Both the position numbers and the translations under genes were made by a program. Source: Nitrospinae bacterium CG11_big_fil_rev_8_21_14_0_20_45_15 (GTDB lineage: Bacteria > Nitrospinota > Nitrospinia > Nitrospinales > VA-1). From it: a stretch of DNA of 64,000 bases. Shown in pieces: positions 27,559-35,902 of the stretch; within the stretch, counting starts at the first letter, position 1, and every line of letters starts with the position of its first letter. The notes beneath the pieces were generated by a model. That model had not been told where the DNA came from and ran no database searches. It saw only the letters and a list, made by a program, of their open reading frames with translations. Location: the NCBI GenBank assembly GCA_002787235.1, contig PCWG01000021.1, forward strand, positions 1-64,000, read 5' to 3'.

Positions 27559-28271
27559 CAGCTACTTCACTCCAAGAGACAGACGCCGTAATATTGTGTG
27601 GAGGCCTGGGAACCCGACTGGCCCAGACTATCAAGGATCGCCCCAAGCCCATGGCTGAAATCGAAGGCCGTCCCTTTCTCGACCTCATCATCGATTACCT
27701 GTATGTTAGCGGGATACGCCGGTTCATCCTCTGTTCGGGATACAAAAGCGAATTCATCGAACGTTATTATCAAAATGAAACAGGCAGTGACCGCACTTAT
27801 ATTTTTTCTGTGGAAACCATGCCGTTGGGAACCGCTGGTGCTGTGAAAAATGCGGAATCCCGTATAAAAAGCGATCCCTTCCTTGTACTCAACGGCGATT
27901 CTTTTTGCAACGTTCCCCTCAACACTTTTTACAATTTTCACGTCGAACAAAACGCCGTGTTGTCCGCGGCATTGACACGGATCGACGACGCCGGGGATTA
28001 CGGTTCCATCACCCTCAATGCCGATCAGGAAATAACAAGCTTTGACGAAAAGTCCGCCCAATCGGCAGGCCGCGTCAATGCAGGAATCTACCTGTTTTCC
28101 AAATCCGTTTTAAACAATATCGAAGCCAACAAAAAACTTTCGCTGGAATACGACACCTTCCCAAAATATGCCAAAAACGGAATGTACGGGTTCAGCGTCG
28201 AAGAACCCCTTTACGACATCGGAACCCCCGATCGACTTGAAGCGGCAAAAAAATATTTTTCAGAAAAATAA
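27555..28271 (+). CDS. hddC: Sugar-1-phosphate nucleotidyltransferase, HddC-like
   Basis: A 238-residue nucleotidyltransferase with the signature GGLGTRL (16-22) and the RPKPMAEIEG lysine motif, then LNGDSFCN for metal binding. Its size, without the extra domains of mannose-1-phosphate guanylyltransferases, fits HddC, which makes GDP-D-glycero-alpha-D-manno-heptose from heptose 1-phosphate. The ATGA overlap with the kinase gene points to coupled translation and a common pathway. GDP as the nucleotide is inferred from the hddA pairing, not from residues I can see. Confidence 0.75.
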   Translation: MTATSLQETDAVILCGGLGTRLAQTIKDRPKPMAEIEGRPFLDLIIDYLYVSGIRRFILCSGYKSEFIERYYQNETGSDRTYIFSVETMPLGTAGAVKNAESRIKSDPFLVLNGDSFCNVPLNTFYNFHVEQNAVLSAALTRIDDAGDYGSITLNADQEITSFDEKSAQSAGRVNAGIYLFSKSVLNNIEANKKLSLEYDTFPKYAKNGMYGFSVEEPLYDIGTPDRLEAAKKYFSEK

Positions 28272-28281
28272 AAAGGAAATT

Positions 28282-29454
28282 ATGGAACTGAACTGGCCCT
28301 TGATGAGCAACAATATCCCGCAGGAAGACCTCAACACCGTTATCGAATTTTTGCAAAGCGATCCTATCCTGACGCAGAACCGAAACGTTCGTGAATTCGA
28401 GAGTGAATGGTCCGAGTGGGTCGGAGTCAAGCACAGTGTTTTTGTCAACTCAGGAGCCTCCGCCAACTACATCACCATCGCCGCCATCAAGGAAATATAC
28501 GGTACGGGCGAGGTCATCGTGCCCGCGTTGACCTGGATTTCCGATGTCGCCTCCGTTTTGCAACACGGCATGTGCCCCGTATTTGTAGATATCAACCCGC
28601 GGACCCTGTCGATGGATGAAGAACAAGTTTTGCAAAAAATTACCGCCGACACCCGCGCCGTTTTCCTGACCCATGCCCAAGGCTTCAATGGTCTGACCGA
28701 TCGACTGCTGGAAGAATTGAAAAAAAGAAACATCCCGCTCATTGAAGACGTTTGCGAATCCCACGGCGCGACCCATAACGGTCAAAAGCTCGGTTCCATC
28801 GGACTGGTATCGAATTTTTCCTATTATTTTGCCCATCACATGAGCACCATCGAAGGCGGAATGATTTGCACCAACGACGAGCGCATTCACCAGATCGCGC
28901 GCATGTATCGCTCTCACGGAATGGTTCGCGAAGTGACCGATGAAGCACTGAAAAAAAAATACCTCGACGAAAATCCCGGTGTCAATCCCGAGTTCATCTT
29001 TGCCTACCCCGCATTCAATATGAGAAACACCGAAATCGGGGGTGTTATAGGAAGAAAACAACTCAAAAGATTGGATGCGAACAATAAAAAACGCTTCAAT
29101 AACTTCAAACTTTTTCTCGATGGACTCGACCCTGAAAAATTTTACACCGATTTCGAGCTCGAAGGCAGTTGCAACTACGCCTTCAATCTCGTACTCAAAA
29201 AACCCGACCCGGATTTCTGTGAACGCATCATGGCGGCATTGAAATTTGCAAATGTGGAATACCGGCGCGGGAGCGCAGGAGGAGGCAACCAACTGCGCCA
29301 GCCCTATTTGAAAGGCATCGTTCCCGAAGGGGAGTATAAAAATTATCCCCAGACAGAGCATATCCATTTTTTCGGATTCTATATCGGAAACTTCCCCGAC
29401 CTCGATGAAGGAAAAATCCACGCCCTCTGCAAACTGCTCAATGCAGTGGAATGA
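28282..29454 (+). CDS. DegT-fold PLP enzyme with His in place of the catalytic Lys: probable sugar 3-dehydratase
   Basis: A 390-residue DegT/DnrJ/EryC1/StrS protein (VNSGASANY, PALTWISDV, EDVCESHGA). Aminotransferases of this fold carry the Schiff-base Lys in a SFxxTKxxxxGEGG context; here the aligned region reads FSYYFAHHMSTIEGG, with H185 (codon 28834-28836) at the Lys position. The known enzymes with this change, ColD and the RfbH-type E1 dehydrase (whose motif is also AHH), remove the 3-hydroxyl of a 4-keto-6-deoxy sugar. No cysteine pattern for the RfbH iron-sulfur cluster is evident, so ColD is the nearer model. AAAAAGGAA precedes the ATG at 28282; a longer upstream frame overlaps hddC and is unlikely. 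Confidence 0.8.
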   Translation: MELNWPLMSNNIPQEDLNTVIEFLQSDPILTQNRNVREFESEWSEWVGVKHSVFVNSGASANYITIAAIKEIYGTGEVIVPALTWISDVASVLQHGMCPVFVDINPRTLSMDEEQVLQKITADTRAVFLTHAQGFNGLTDRLLEELKKRNIPLIEDVCESHGATHNGQKLGSIGLVSNFSYYFAHHMSTIEGGMICTNDERIHQIARMYRSHGMVREVTDEALKKKYLDENPGVNPEFIFAYPAFNMRNTEIGGVIGRKQLKRLDANNKKRFNNFKLFLDGLDPEKFYTDFELEGSCNYAFNLVLKKPDPDFCERIMAALKFANVEYRRGSAGGGNQLRQPYLKGIVPEGEYKNYPQTEHIHFFGFYIGNFPDLDEGKIHALCKLLNAVE

Positions 29455-29585
29455 AATTTTACCTCATTCATTGCCCTCCCCCGCAATGGCAAGCCGTAAG
29501 ATGTGACTGGTTTATTGGCGATACCTCTCATTCCGGGACTCCCGCATATCGATTTTTTTAAGGTACCCGCGATGGAAAATTTTAA

Positions 29586-31697
29586 ATGGATTATACGGTT
29601 ATGAATCGTGAAACGATTTTAGAAAGAGAACTTTTTCCTGCGCGGGCAACGCTTGACCAGATCATCGAAAACTCCAGATCCTTGCGCAGCCTGTTTACCG
29701 TTTTTCTGGTGGGTGGACTCTATATATTTCTCACCGCCGAGACCGTTACCCATCGGCAATTGTTCAATCCAGACGCAGGCATGGCTTTGCCGCAAATTGG
29801 ATTGCAACACAATGTAGTGAGTTTTTTTTGGGCGGCACCTCTTCTGTTGGTGCTGGCGCATCTTTATTTCGTTCTGCATGTTTCCCAGTTCGTTGGTTCG
29901 TTACGCAGTATTGAAATGGAATATCGCGCAAAAGCAAAAGGTCTTGCCGATGGTACAGACCCCGGGGCTCGCCTTCGTCCGAACTGGGAAAACCTTGTTC
30001 CTCCTTCCATGATTGCCCTTGTGGCACTGAACCGGAAGGGAGCGAGCCGTCCCACTCGTTGGCTGATTACCCAGTTCGTTGTGTTCACTCATTATCTTCT
30101 GATCATTCCCGTACTGATCCGTATTCAGGTCAAATTTCTACCTTATCATCACCTGCAGATCACCGAGTATTTGCACAAGCCACTGGTTATTCTGGTCACG
30201 ATTTACTGCATTTATTATATGATCGAGCTGTTCAAGGCCAGAGAGTTTTTCTCTGAAAATGACCCGGAAACCGATGGAACTGAGGTGAGAAAAGTTGCAA
30301 TCTGGATGAGCAGAATCTGGAATGCTATATGGATGACAATCATTTTGATTTTGGGACCCTTGTTCAGCCTGGGACCGGCAAACTTTCCGACGACGCAACA
30401 AGAGAACGAAGCAAAATTATTATTTCCCTTCAAACAAATTTATCCTCTTGTGAAGTTTACCTGGGAAGCAAATGAGAGTGAAAATGAAAGCAATGAAGAT
30501 GACGACGAAATCAAGATCAATCTACTTATAGATCGAAATTTGAAATTACCCAATGAAGACCTGGCGCGAGCACCTAGTGATAGCATTCAGTCGGCACTTT
30601 TGCGGAACAATGCGGGTATGAAAAGTATTTTTGGGAAATCTTTTCAGATTGCGCTTCTGGATAAGTATAAATACCTGGATATGACGGATCGAGACCTGAA
30701 CTTTGCCAATTTTAAAGACAGTGACTTAAGGAAAATAAGATTCACTCGTTCCCGTTTGATAGGTGCAAACCTGGAAAAGGCCCACCTGGAGGGTGCATTA
30801 CTGAATAAGGCTCACTTGGAAGGTGCAAATTTGTATGAAGCCTATCTTGATGGTTCGGATCTGGGTGAGTCTTATCTTGAAGGCGCAAATCTTGGGGAAG
30901 CCCAGATGGAAGGTGCGCACTTGGGAAGAACTCATCTGGAAGGTGCCTATCTTGGTTTTGCTCATCTGGAAGGAGCGGCTCTGGGCTTGGCTCATCTGGA
31001 GGGAGCGTATCTGGAAAAAGCTTATCTGGAGGGGACGAATCTAAGTGGGGTCCATTTGGAGGGAGCGTATCTGGGAGAAGCTCAGATGGAAGGCGCGACT
31101 CTGGAGAAGACTTTTCTCAAAGGAGCAGACCTGAAGGGGGCTTTTCTGGAAGGAGCGAACTTGAGCGGAGCTTATCTGGAAGGTGCAGATTTGCGTCATG
31201 CTCATATTGACGGAACGGATTTTGAGCAAGCGTCTTTCGGCGTTCTTGAGGACGGAGTTCTGGAAGCAATGCTCAAAAGAATGGTCGAGTTAAACGTTCC
31301 TCTGAATGTAAGGAAAAAATTCAGCAGGCGTTTACAAGAGGCGCAGAATACGACAACTCAATTTGAATTTATTGTTGGACCTGTCCGCATCCGTCACTCT
31401 GGGCAGACATTGTTTGAAAATTTGTCAGCATTATCGCAGGAGGAGGCACTGGAATTACGTAGGGATTTACTCCAGCCATTGTTGTGTAAACATCCGGCGA
31501 TTGTAAAAAGAGAGGTAGGGATTTGGCCCAGAGTGCTGGATCGGGATGAAATTAGATCCTATGTGTCCTTGCATTGTGAGGAAAATTCAGATTTGGTCGA
31601 TCAGTATTTTGAAGGACACTTCGATCAGGATTTTGAGACCCGCTCGGCATCGGTAGATATGATTTCCGGCGGGTATTCTGCCTGGATTGAGGAATAA
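29586..31697 (+). CDS. Membrane-anchored pentapeptide-repeat protein
   Basis: The 703-residue product has about five hydrophobic helices in its first 260 residues (near 33-54, 79-103, 166-182, 200-216 and 238-258), an acidic low-complexity stretch (ESENESNEDDDE), then pentapeptide repeats from about residue 360 to 550 and a non-repetitive C-terminal domain of some 150 residues. The repeats are unusually regular ten-residue units of the form LEGAxLxxAH. Pentapeptide repeats fold as a right-handed quadrilateral beta-helix; function varies and is not predictable here. The start is uncertain because no ribosome binding site is evident at 29586; Met6 is an alternative. The 131 bases upstream hold no gene. 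It interrupts the sugar genes without an obvious metabolic link. Confidence 0.8.
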   Translation: MDYTVMNRETILERELFPARATLDQIIENSRSLRSLFTVFLVGGLYIFLTAETVTHRQLFNPDAGMALPQIGLQHNVVSFFWAAPLLLVLAHLYFVLHVSQFVGSLRSIEMEYRAKAKGLADGTDPGARLRPNWENLVPPSMIALVALNRKGASRPTRWLITQFVVFTHYLLIIPVLIRIQVKFLPYHHLQITEYLHKPLVILVTIYCIYYMIELFKAREFFSENDPETDGTEVRKVAIWMSRIWNAIWMTIILILGPLFSLGPANFPTTQQENEAKLLFPFKQIYPLVKFTWEANESENESNEDDDEIKINLLIDRNLKLPNEDLARAPSDSIQSALLRNNAGMKSIFGKSFQIALLDKYKYLDMTDRDLNFANFKDSDLRKIRFTRSRLIGANLEKAHLEGALLNKAHLEGANLYEAYLDGSDLGESYLEGANLGEAQMEGAHLGRTHLEGAYLGFAHLEGAALGLAHLEGAYLEKAYLEGTNLSGVHLEGAYLGEAQMEGATLEKTFLKGADLKGAFLEGANLSGAYLEGADLRHAHIDGTDFEQASFGVLEDGVLEAMLKRMVELNVPLNVRKKFSRRLQEAQNTTTQFEFIVGPVRIRHSGQTLFENLSALSQEEALELRRDLLQPLLCKHPAIVKREVGIWPRVLDRDEIRSYVSLHCEENSDLVDQYFEGHFDQDFETRSASVDMISGGYSAWIEE
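30755..31215 (+). repeat. Tandem 30-base units encoding paired pentapeptides
   Basis: About fifteen consecutive 30-base units, most containing CTGGA(A/G)GG(A/T/G)GC near the same phase. They translate to LEGA followed by variable residues. Two separated units both read LGEAQMEGA, suggesting past unit duplication. The conservation at DNA level points to recent expansion by slippage or unequal crossing over. Confidence 0.75.
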
Positions 31698-31715
31698 TGG
31701 AGCAAGACGGATACT

Positions 31716-32648
31716 ATGAATAAAAAATCGAAAATTTACGTAGCGGGACACAAGGGCATGATCGGCTCGGCGATTTGCCGGGCTCTGGAAAAACGGGGTT
31801 ACGCGAACCTCATCACGAAAAGTCACAAGGCTTTGGATTTGACCCAGCAGGCCAAAGTCGAGCGGTTCTTTGCAAAAGAGAAACCGGACTATGTGTTCCT
31901 CGCCGCGGCACGGGTGGGTGGTATCCACGCTAATAATACTTATCCGGCGGAGTTCATTTATCAAAATACGATGATACAAAGCAATATCATCCACTCGGCC
32001 TGGCAACAAAAAACAAAGAAACTTTTTTTCCTGGCCAGTTCCTGCGTCTTCCCCAAGAAAACCAGTCAGCCCATGCGCGAAGACAGCTTGATGACGGGTC
32101 TCATGGAACCGACCAACGAGCCTTACGGTCTGGCCAAATTGTCAGGCATCAATCTATGCCAGTCTTACCGGCGGCAGTACGGTTGCAATTTCATCTCAGC
32201 CATTCCCGCCAACACTTACGGAATCAATGACCATTTTGACGAAAACGGCCATGTGCTGGCGGCATTGATCGGGAAATTTCATTCCGCGAAAACAAAAGGC
32301 GACGCGGAAGTTTCCTTATGGGGATCGGGCAAACCCAAACGTGAATTTTTGTACGCCGACGATTTGGCCGATGCCTGTTTGTTTCTCATGAAAAAATACA
32401 ACGAACCGGAAGTCATTAATATCGGGACCGGACGCGAGACGTCCATCAAACAATTGGCTCAGCACATCGCGAAGATCACAGACTTCAAAGGCAAGCTGGT
32501 TTTCGATACGAGCAAGCCCGATGGCAATCCGCGCCGACTGGTGGACTCGTCGCGCATTCACGATCTGGGCTGGAAAGCTAAAACCACACTGGAAGATGGA
32601 CTGGAGAAAACCTATCGCTGGTATCGGGAAACTCTGACGCATTCATAA
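31716..32648 (+). CDS. fcl: GDP-L-fucose synthase-like epimerase/reductase
   Basis: A 310-residue extended SDR with the Fcl signatures: AGHKGMIGSA at the NADP site, LASSCVFP with C110, and EPYGLAK with Y137/K141. Fcl converts GDP-4-keto-6-deoxy-D-mannose to GDP-L-fucose by 3,5-epimerisation and 4-reduction; ColC of the colitose pathway and reductases of the 6-deoxy-heptose pathway are homologues. The 4,6-dehydratase Gmd that makes the substrate is not in the window. With HddA/HddC and the 3-dehydratase nearby, a GDP-deoxyheptose or colitose-like substrate is as plausible as fucose. It ends two bases before the Nudix gene. Confidence 0.85.
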   Translation: MNKKSKIYVAGHKGMIGSAICRALEKRGYANLITKSHKALDLTQQAKVERFFAKEKPDYVFLAAARVGGIHANNTYPAEFIYQNTMIQSNIIHSAWQQKTKKLFFLASSCVFPKKTSQPMREDSLMTGLMEPTNEPYGLAKLSGINLCQSYRRQYGCNFISAIPANTYGINDHFDENGHVLAALIGKFHSAKTKGDAEVSLWGSGKPKREFLYADDLADACLFLMKKYNEPEVINIGTGRETSIKQLAQHIAKITDFKGKLVFDTSKPDGNPRRLVDSSRIHDLGWKAKTTLEDGLEKTYRWYRETLTHS

Positions 32649-32650
32649 AA

Positions 32651-33232
32651 ATGAAAAAAGACAATTCTCTGAATCAACCACCGCCGTTTGAATGCAAGTC
32701 ACGGACTCTTATCACCGAGAACCTTGTGTTTGATGTGTTCTACGATCACATCAAAGATCAGCGGGGGAATGAAGTGCCACGCTTCCTTGTGGTCAAGCCC
32801 AAGGTGCAGACCTCCAACAAAGTGACAGGCGTTGCTATTTTGCCGGAAATAGGAGGCAAGATAGCCATGATTCAAGTGTACCGGCATCCGGTGGGTGAGT
32901 GGTTGTGGGAGATTCCACGCGGATTTGTTGATGAAGGTGAGAAAAACGAAACCTCAGTCATCCGAGAGTTGGAAGAGGAAACGGGATTTCTTTGTGAAGA
33001 AAAAAATATCATCCCGCTGGGATACCTCGTTCCCGATGGCGGTATTTTTTGCGCACGCATTCGTTTGTACGTCGCCCGGGATTGCAAGGTGGCGCGACCT
33101 TATGTTGCCGAAGAAATGGGTCATGGCGAAATGCGCTTGTTTGATCGGCTGGAAATCCGGCGCATGGCCAATGACTCTGAAATCCAAGACCCTTCCACAC
33201 TGACCGCCATATACAGATACCTTGATTTGTAA
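32651..33232 (+). CDS. Nudix hydrolase, ADP-ribose pyrophosphatase-like
   Basis: A 193-residue Nudix protein. The box Gx5Ex7REUxEExGU is complete from G91 to F113 (GFVDEGE, then RELEEETGF). The upstream QVYRHPVGEWLWEIPRG stretch resembles ADP-sugar pyrophosphatases, which hydrolyse ADP-ribose and related sugar nucleotides. It follows the GDP-fucose-synthase-like gene by two bases, so a role in removing toxic or surplus nucleotide sugars is reasonable. Exact substrate unknown. It is convergent with the glycosyltransferase at 33349-34299; the 116-base gap between them holds no clear terminator. Confidence 0.85.
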   Translation: MKKDNSLNQPPPFECKSRTLITENLVFDVFYDHIKDQRGNEVPRFLVVKPKVQTSNKVTGVAILPEIGGKIAMIQVYRHPVGEWLWEIPRGFVDEGEKNETSVIRELEEETGFLCEEKNIIPLGYLVPDGGIFCARIRLYVARDCKVARPYVAEEMGHGEMRLFDRLEIRRMANDSEIQDPSTLTAIYRYLDL

Positions 33233-33348
33233 CAAAATTTTCACCGCGCAGCGTTAAATAAGTAAATAATCGAGATTTGCCACCCCCATTAATTTTATTC
33301 TGAGCGATTGTTGAAAAACGATTGAAGCGAATTTTTCGATTGGGACGA

Positions 33349-34299
33349 TCAGCCCTTGAGGCTTTTATTGTTTTCCATATCAAACCACATGGCGAACAAC
33401 AGGAATTGCAATCCAGTGATGATGAGAAAAATGGAAAACAGCGCACTGGTGACGGAGACAGGGCCGGAAACAACGCGGTAGATAAAAAGATAAATCCCCG
33501 TTATCAGTCCCGACGGAAATGCAATGAGCCCAAGACTGTAAAAGAACACGAGCGGGTGAAAATCCTGAACGATGTATTTCTCAAAAAGTCTGACGAAAAA
33601 GCGCGAGATCAATAATCGTGAAATGGTGAAAACCACGCGCGGGATACGTATTCCGGAAACTTCGCCGATATCGTAAACGGGACGGACGGGAACGTCACGG
33701 ACCGTGCAATTACAGATATTCAGTTCGACGAGAAGATCATTGGGCATACCGTATCGAGGGAACATGGAGTCGAGATCGACGCGTTCCAGCGCACGCCGGG
33801 AGATGGCGGTGTAACCGCATTGCGAATCGGCAATGTGCCAGTAGCCGCTGGCAATTTTCGTTAACAGGGACAAGATGGCGTTGCCAATGAAGCGAGTGCG
33901 GGGGATGATTTTCCAGGCATCACGATAGAACAGGCGGTTGCCTTTGACGTAATCGACGTTTTCTTCAGCGACGGGAGCAACTACGGTGGGCAGGTCGGCA
34001 GGGTCCATCTGCGCGTCGCCCGCCATGACCACTGCCAGATCGCAATCAATTTCCAGGCAGGCTTTATAACCGGTAGCGATGGCTCCGCCGACGCCACGAT
34101 TGGTCTGATGTTGAATGAGGCGAACACGGGAATCTTTTTCAGCCTGTGCGCGGATCACCTCTGCAGTGCGGTCGCGACTCAAATCATCGACAACAAGTAT
34201 GTGATCGACCCATTCGGGAATCGATTCCAGAGTACGAAGTATCAATTTCTCTTCGTTGTGAGCGGGGATAACAACCGCTACTTTCTTTTCCTTGAACAT
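33349..34299 (-). CDS. DPM1-like family 2 glycosyltransferase with C-terminal membrane helices
   Basis: A 316-residue protein with a GT2 domain: VAVVIPAHNEEKLI, VVDDLSRDRT and the VMAGDAQMDPADL metal-binding region, followed by two hydrophobic helices at about residues 245-312. This layout is that of polyprenyl-phosphate sugar synthases. It is on the minus strand with the PseG-PseH fusion and PseB genes and probably co-transcribed with them, 33 bases after the fusion. Sugar specificity is not readable. Confidence 0.8.
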   Translation of the reverse strand: MFKEKKVAVVIPAHNEEKLILRTLESIPEWVDHILVVDDLSRDRTAEVIRAQAEKDSRVRLIQHQTNRGVGGAIATGYKACLEIDCDLAVVMAGDAQMDPADLPTVVAPVAEENVDYVKGNRLFYRDAWKIIPRTRFIGNAILSLLTKIASGYWHIADSQCGYTAISRRALERVDLDSMFPRYGMPNDLLVELNICNCTVRDVPVRPVYDIGEVSGIRIPRVVFTISRLLISRFFVRLFEKYIVQDFHPLVFFYSLGLIAFPSGLITGIYLFIYRVVSGPVSVTSALFSIFLIITGLQFLLFAMWFDMENNKSLKG

Positions 34300-34332
34300 G
34301 GTTTCACCTTTAAGAAAAGATGGCTTGCTGAT

Positions 34333-35841
34333 TCATATCGGACGTTGGTAATAACCATCGGATTTTCTTTGGTATCCAGAACTCTCAAATAAATGGACCG
34401 ATGTGGTGTTCTGTTTCAGCACGCGGGCGAAAAAAATGCTTTTGGGAACCGTCATGCGAATCAATTTTAAAGCGGCTCTCCCGATACCCTGATTGTATTT
34501 TTCTGGAGCGACATAAATGGAAATTTCGTACAAGGGAAAAGATCCCCTCATCTTTTTATAGTCGAGACGCACAATCCCGGCAGGTATGTTGTCGTGCAGA
34601 ATGACATGAAAAGGATTCAACGGGTCGTTGAAGCGATTTCGGAACCATACTTGATGTTCCTCCCAAGTCGGCACTTTTGTTCGAAAGGAATATCGCCGCG
34701 TGTCGGCATGGCTTTGCCAATCGTATAACGATTGCATATCCTCTTCTGCAACCTGTCTCAATCCTACTCGTCTTCCATCTTTCGCCGCAAGCGGAAATAA
34801 TTCACAGAGGGTTCTTCCCGCGCCGAGTCCGTCGCAAAGCAGGGCTGATTTTTTTGAAAGTTGCTCGCGAAGTATCGGGTTGTCGGCCAGACGTGATATT
34901 TCATCTGCAAGTTTTTCAACGCTCAAATTTTCTGATTCCCCGATAAAGAGTGCCCCTCCTGCCTGTGCGAGTGAGCGAACGAGAAATTCCTGATTGTCTG
35001 CGCTTTGGATCAGCAAGCTGGGCAATCCCATACAGCACCGTTCCCATGCGGTTCCACCCCCTGCTCCCAGGGCGATGTCGGCATGGGCCATCAAAGGCGC
35101 AACGTCATCCGTGTCTATGTGAAGGTGAATGTTGGAACGGTTTTGATGCGAGACGTGTGCCTTGAGTGCTGGAAGGTGAGGGGAGCTGGAGCCGATGAGA
35201 ACATCGATATCTTCTTGCCGATGAGAGAGTGCCTCTAACGTCAATCCAGCGATGTTTTTATTGTCGGTTCCTCCAAATCCAATCAGAATGCGTTTGATTT
35301 TTGGGGATTGCCGCCGGTTTTTTAAAGCAGAAGGTCGGATTTTGGCAAATTGGTTTCTCAGCAGGGCGTAACTGCTTCCCAAGAGCGATCTGCAATGAGG
35401 GGAAATAAGAGAACTGTAATCTTCGGGTTTGCGTCCCGCAGTGGGATCGAGCAGTAAATCGCAATCGTGAGGCCGATTGGCGAGATCGTCGATCACCATG
35501 ATTTTTTTAACATAGTTGCGCACGGAATTTTCCCATTGCCGATCAATGCCGTAGTGATCGATGATCAGCCAGTCGGGAATTTGATCCAGACTCTTTACAA
35601 GGTTCAGAAACTCCTGCGCAGATTCCCTGGAAGGAGATTCCGGATGAGCGGGTAACCCAAGAATTTTAAAATGGTTGCGTGTGAGCCAGCGAGAGGCATC
35701 GCCGACGTTTTCTCTGCAAACAAAGAGGACACGGCCTCCCCATTGGCGAATTGCTTCAGCGAGAGTCAGGCACCGCATGACATGTCCCGCGCCTAAAATC
35801 AGAGAAGAGTCGGCTCGAATGAGGACGAGGGGAGAGGTCAT
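34333..35841 (-). CDS. pseG: PseG-PseH fusion: UDP-sugar hydrolase plus GNAT acetyltransferase of the pseudaminic acid pathway
   Basis: Residues 1 to about 350 match PseG: IRADSSLILGAGHVMRC with the catalytic-type H20, LLDPTAGR, and GAGGGTAWERCCMGLPS. PseG releases UDP from UDP-2,4-diacetamido-2,4,6-trideoxy-L-altrose. From about residue 355 a GNAT domain follows (GLRQVAEEDM, then IYVAPEKYNQGIGRAAL as acetyl-CoA loop, and FESSGYQ), which fits PseH, the N-acetyltransferase acting one step earlier. The two are usually separate genes; the fusion joins consecutive steps. PseC, PseI and PseF are not in the window. Only weak ribosome binding purines precede the ATG. Confidence 0.85.
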   Translation of the reverse strand: MTSPLVLIRADSSLILGAGHVMRCLTLAEAIRQWGGRVLFVCRENVGDASRWLTRNHFKILGLPAHPESPSRESAQEFLNLVKSLDQIPDWLIIDHYGIDRQWENSVRNYVKKIMVIDDLANRPHDCDLLLDPTAGRKPEDYSSLISPHCRSLLGSSYALLRNQFAKIRPSALKNRRQSPKIKRILIGFGGTDNKNIAGLTLEALSHRQEDIDVLIGSSSPHLPALKAHVSHQNRSNIHLHIDTDDVAPLMAHADIALGAGGGTAWERCCMGLPSLLIQSADNQEFLVRSLAQAGGALFIGESENLSVEKLADEISRLADNPILREQLSKKSALLCDGLGAGRTLCELFPLAAKDGRRVGLRQVAEEDMQSLYDWQSHADTRRYSFRTKVPTWEEHQVWFRNRFNDPLNPFHVILHDNIPAGIVRLDYKKMRGSFPLYEISIYVAPEKYNQGIGRAALKLIRMTVPKSIFFARVLKQNTTSVHLFESSGYQRKSDGYYQRPI

Positions 35842-35902
35842 TTTTTCGACTTGAGGATCGTTATCTTGAGAGGCGCGCTTCAGTCGATTTTCTCGTGTAG
35901 TT

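Noticed and set aside
28168-28281. Longer N terminus of the DegT-fold protein
   Set aside because: It overlaps hddC by about 100 bases and lacks a ribosome binding site, whereas the ATG at 28282 follows AAAAAGGAA.
28450-29421. 323-codon minus-strand frame
   Set aside because: Lies entirely opposite the DegT-fold gene, whose motifs are clear; the antisense product has no recognisable feature.
30755-31215. Tandem 30-base repeats as a CRISPR array
   Set aside because: No unique spacers; the units are contiguous, in frame and encode pentapeptide repeats.
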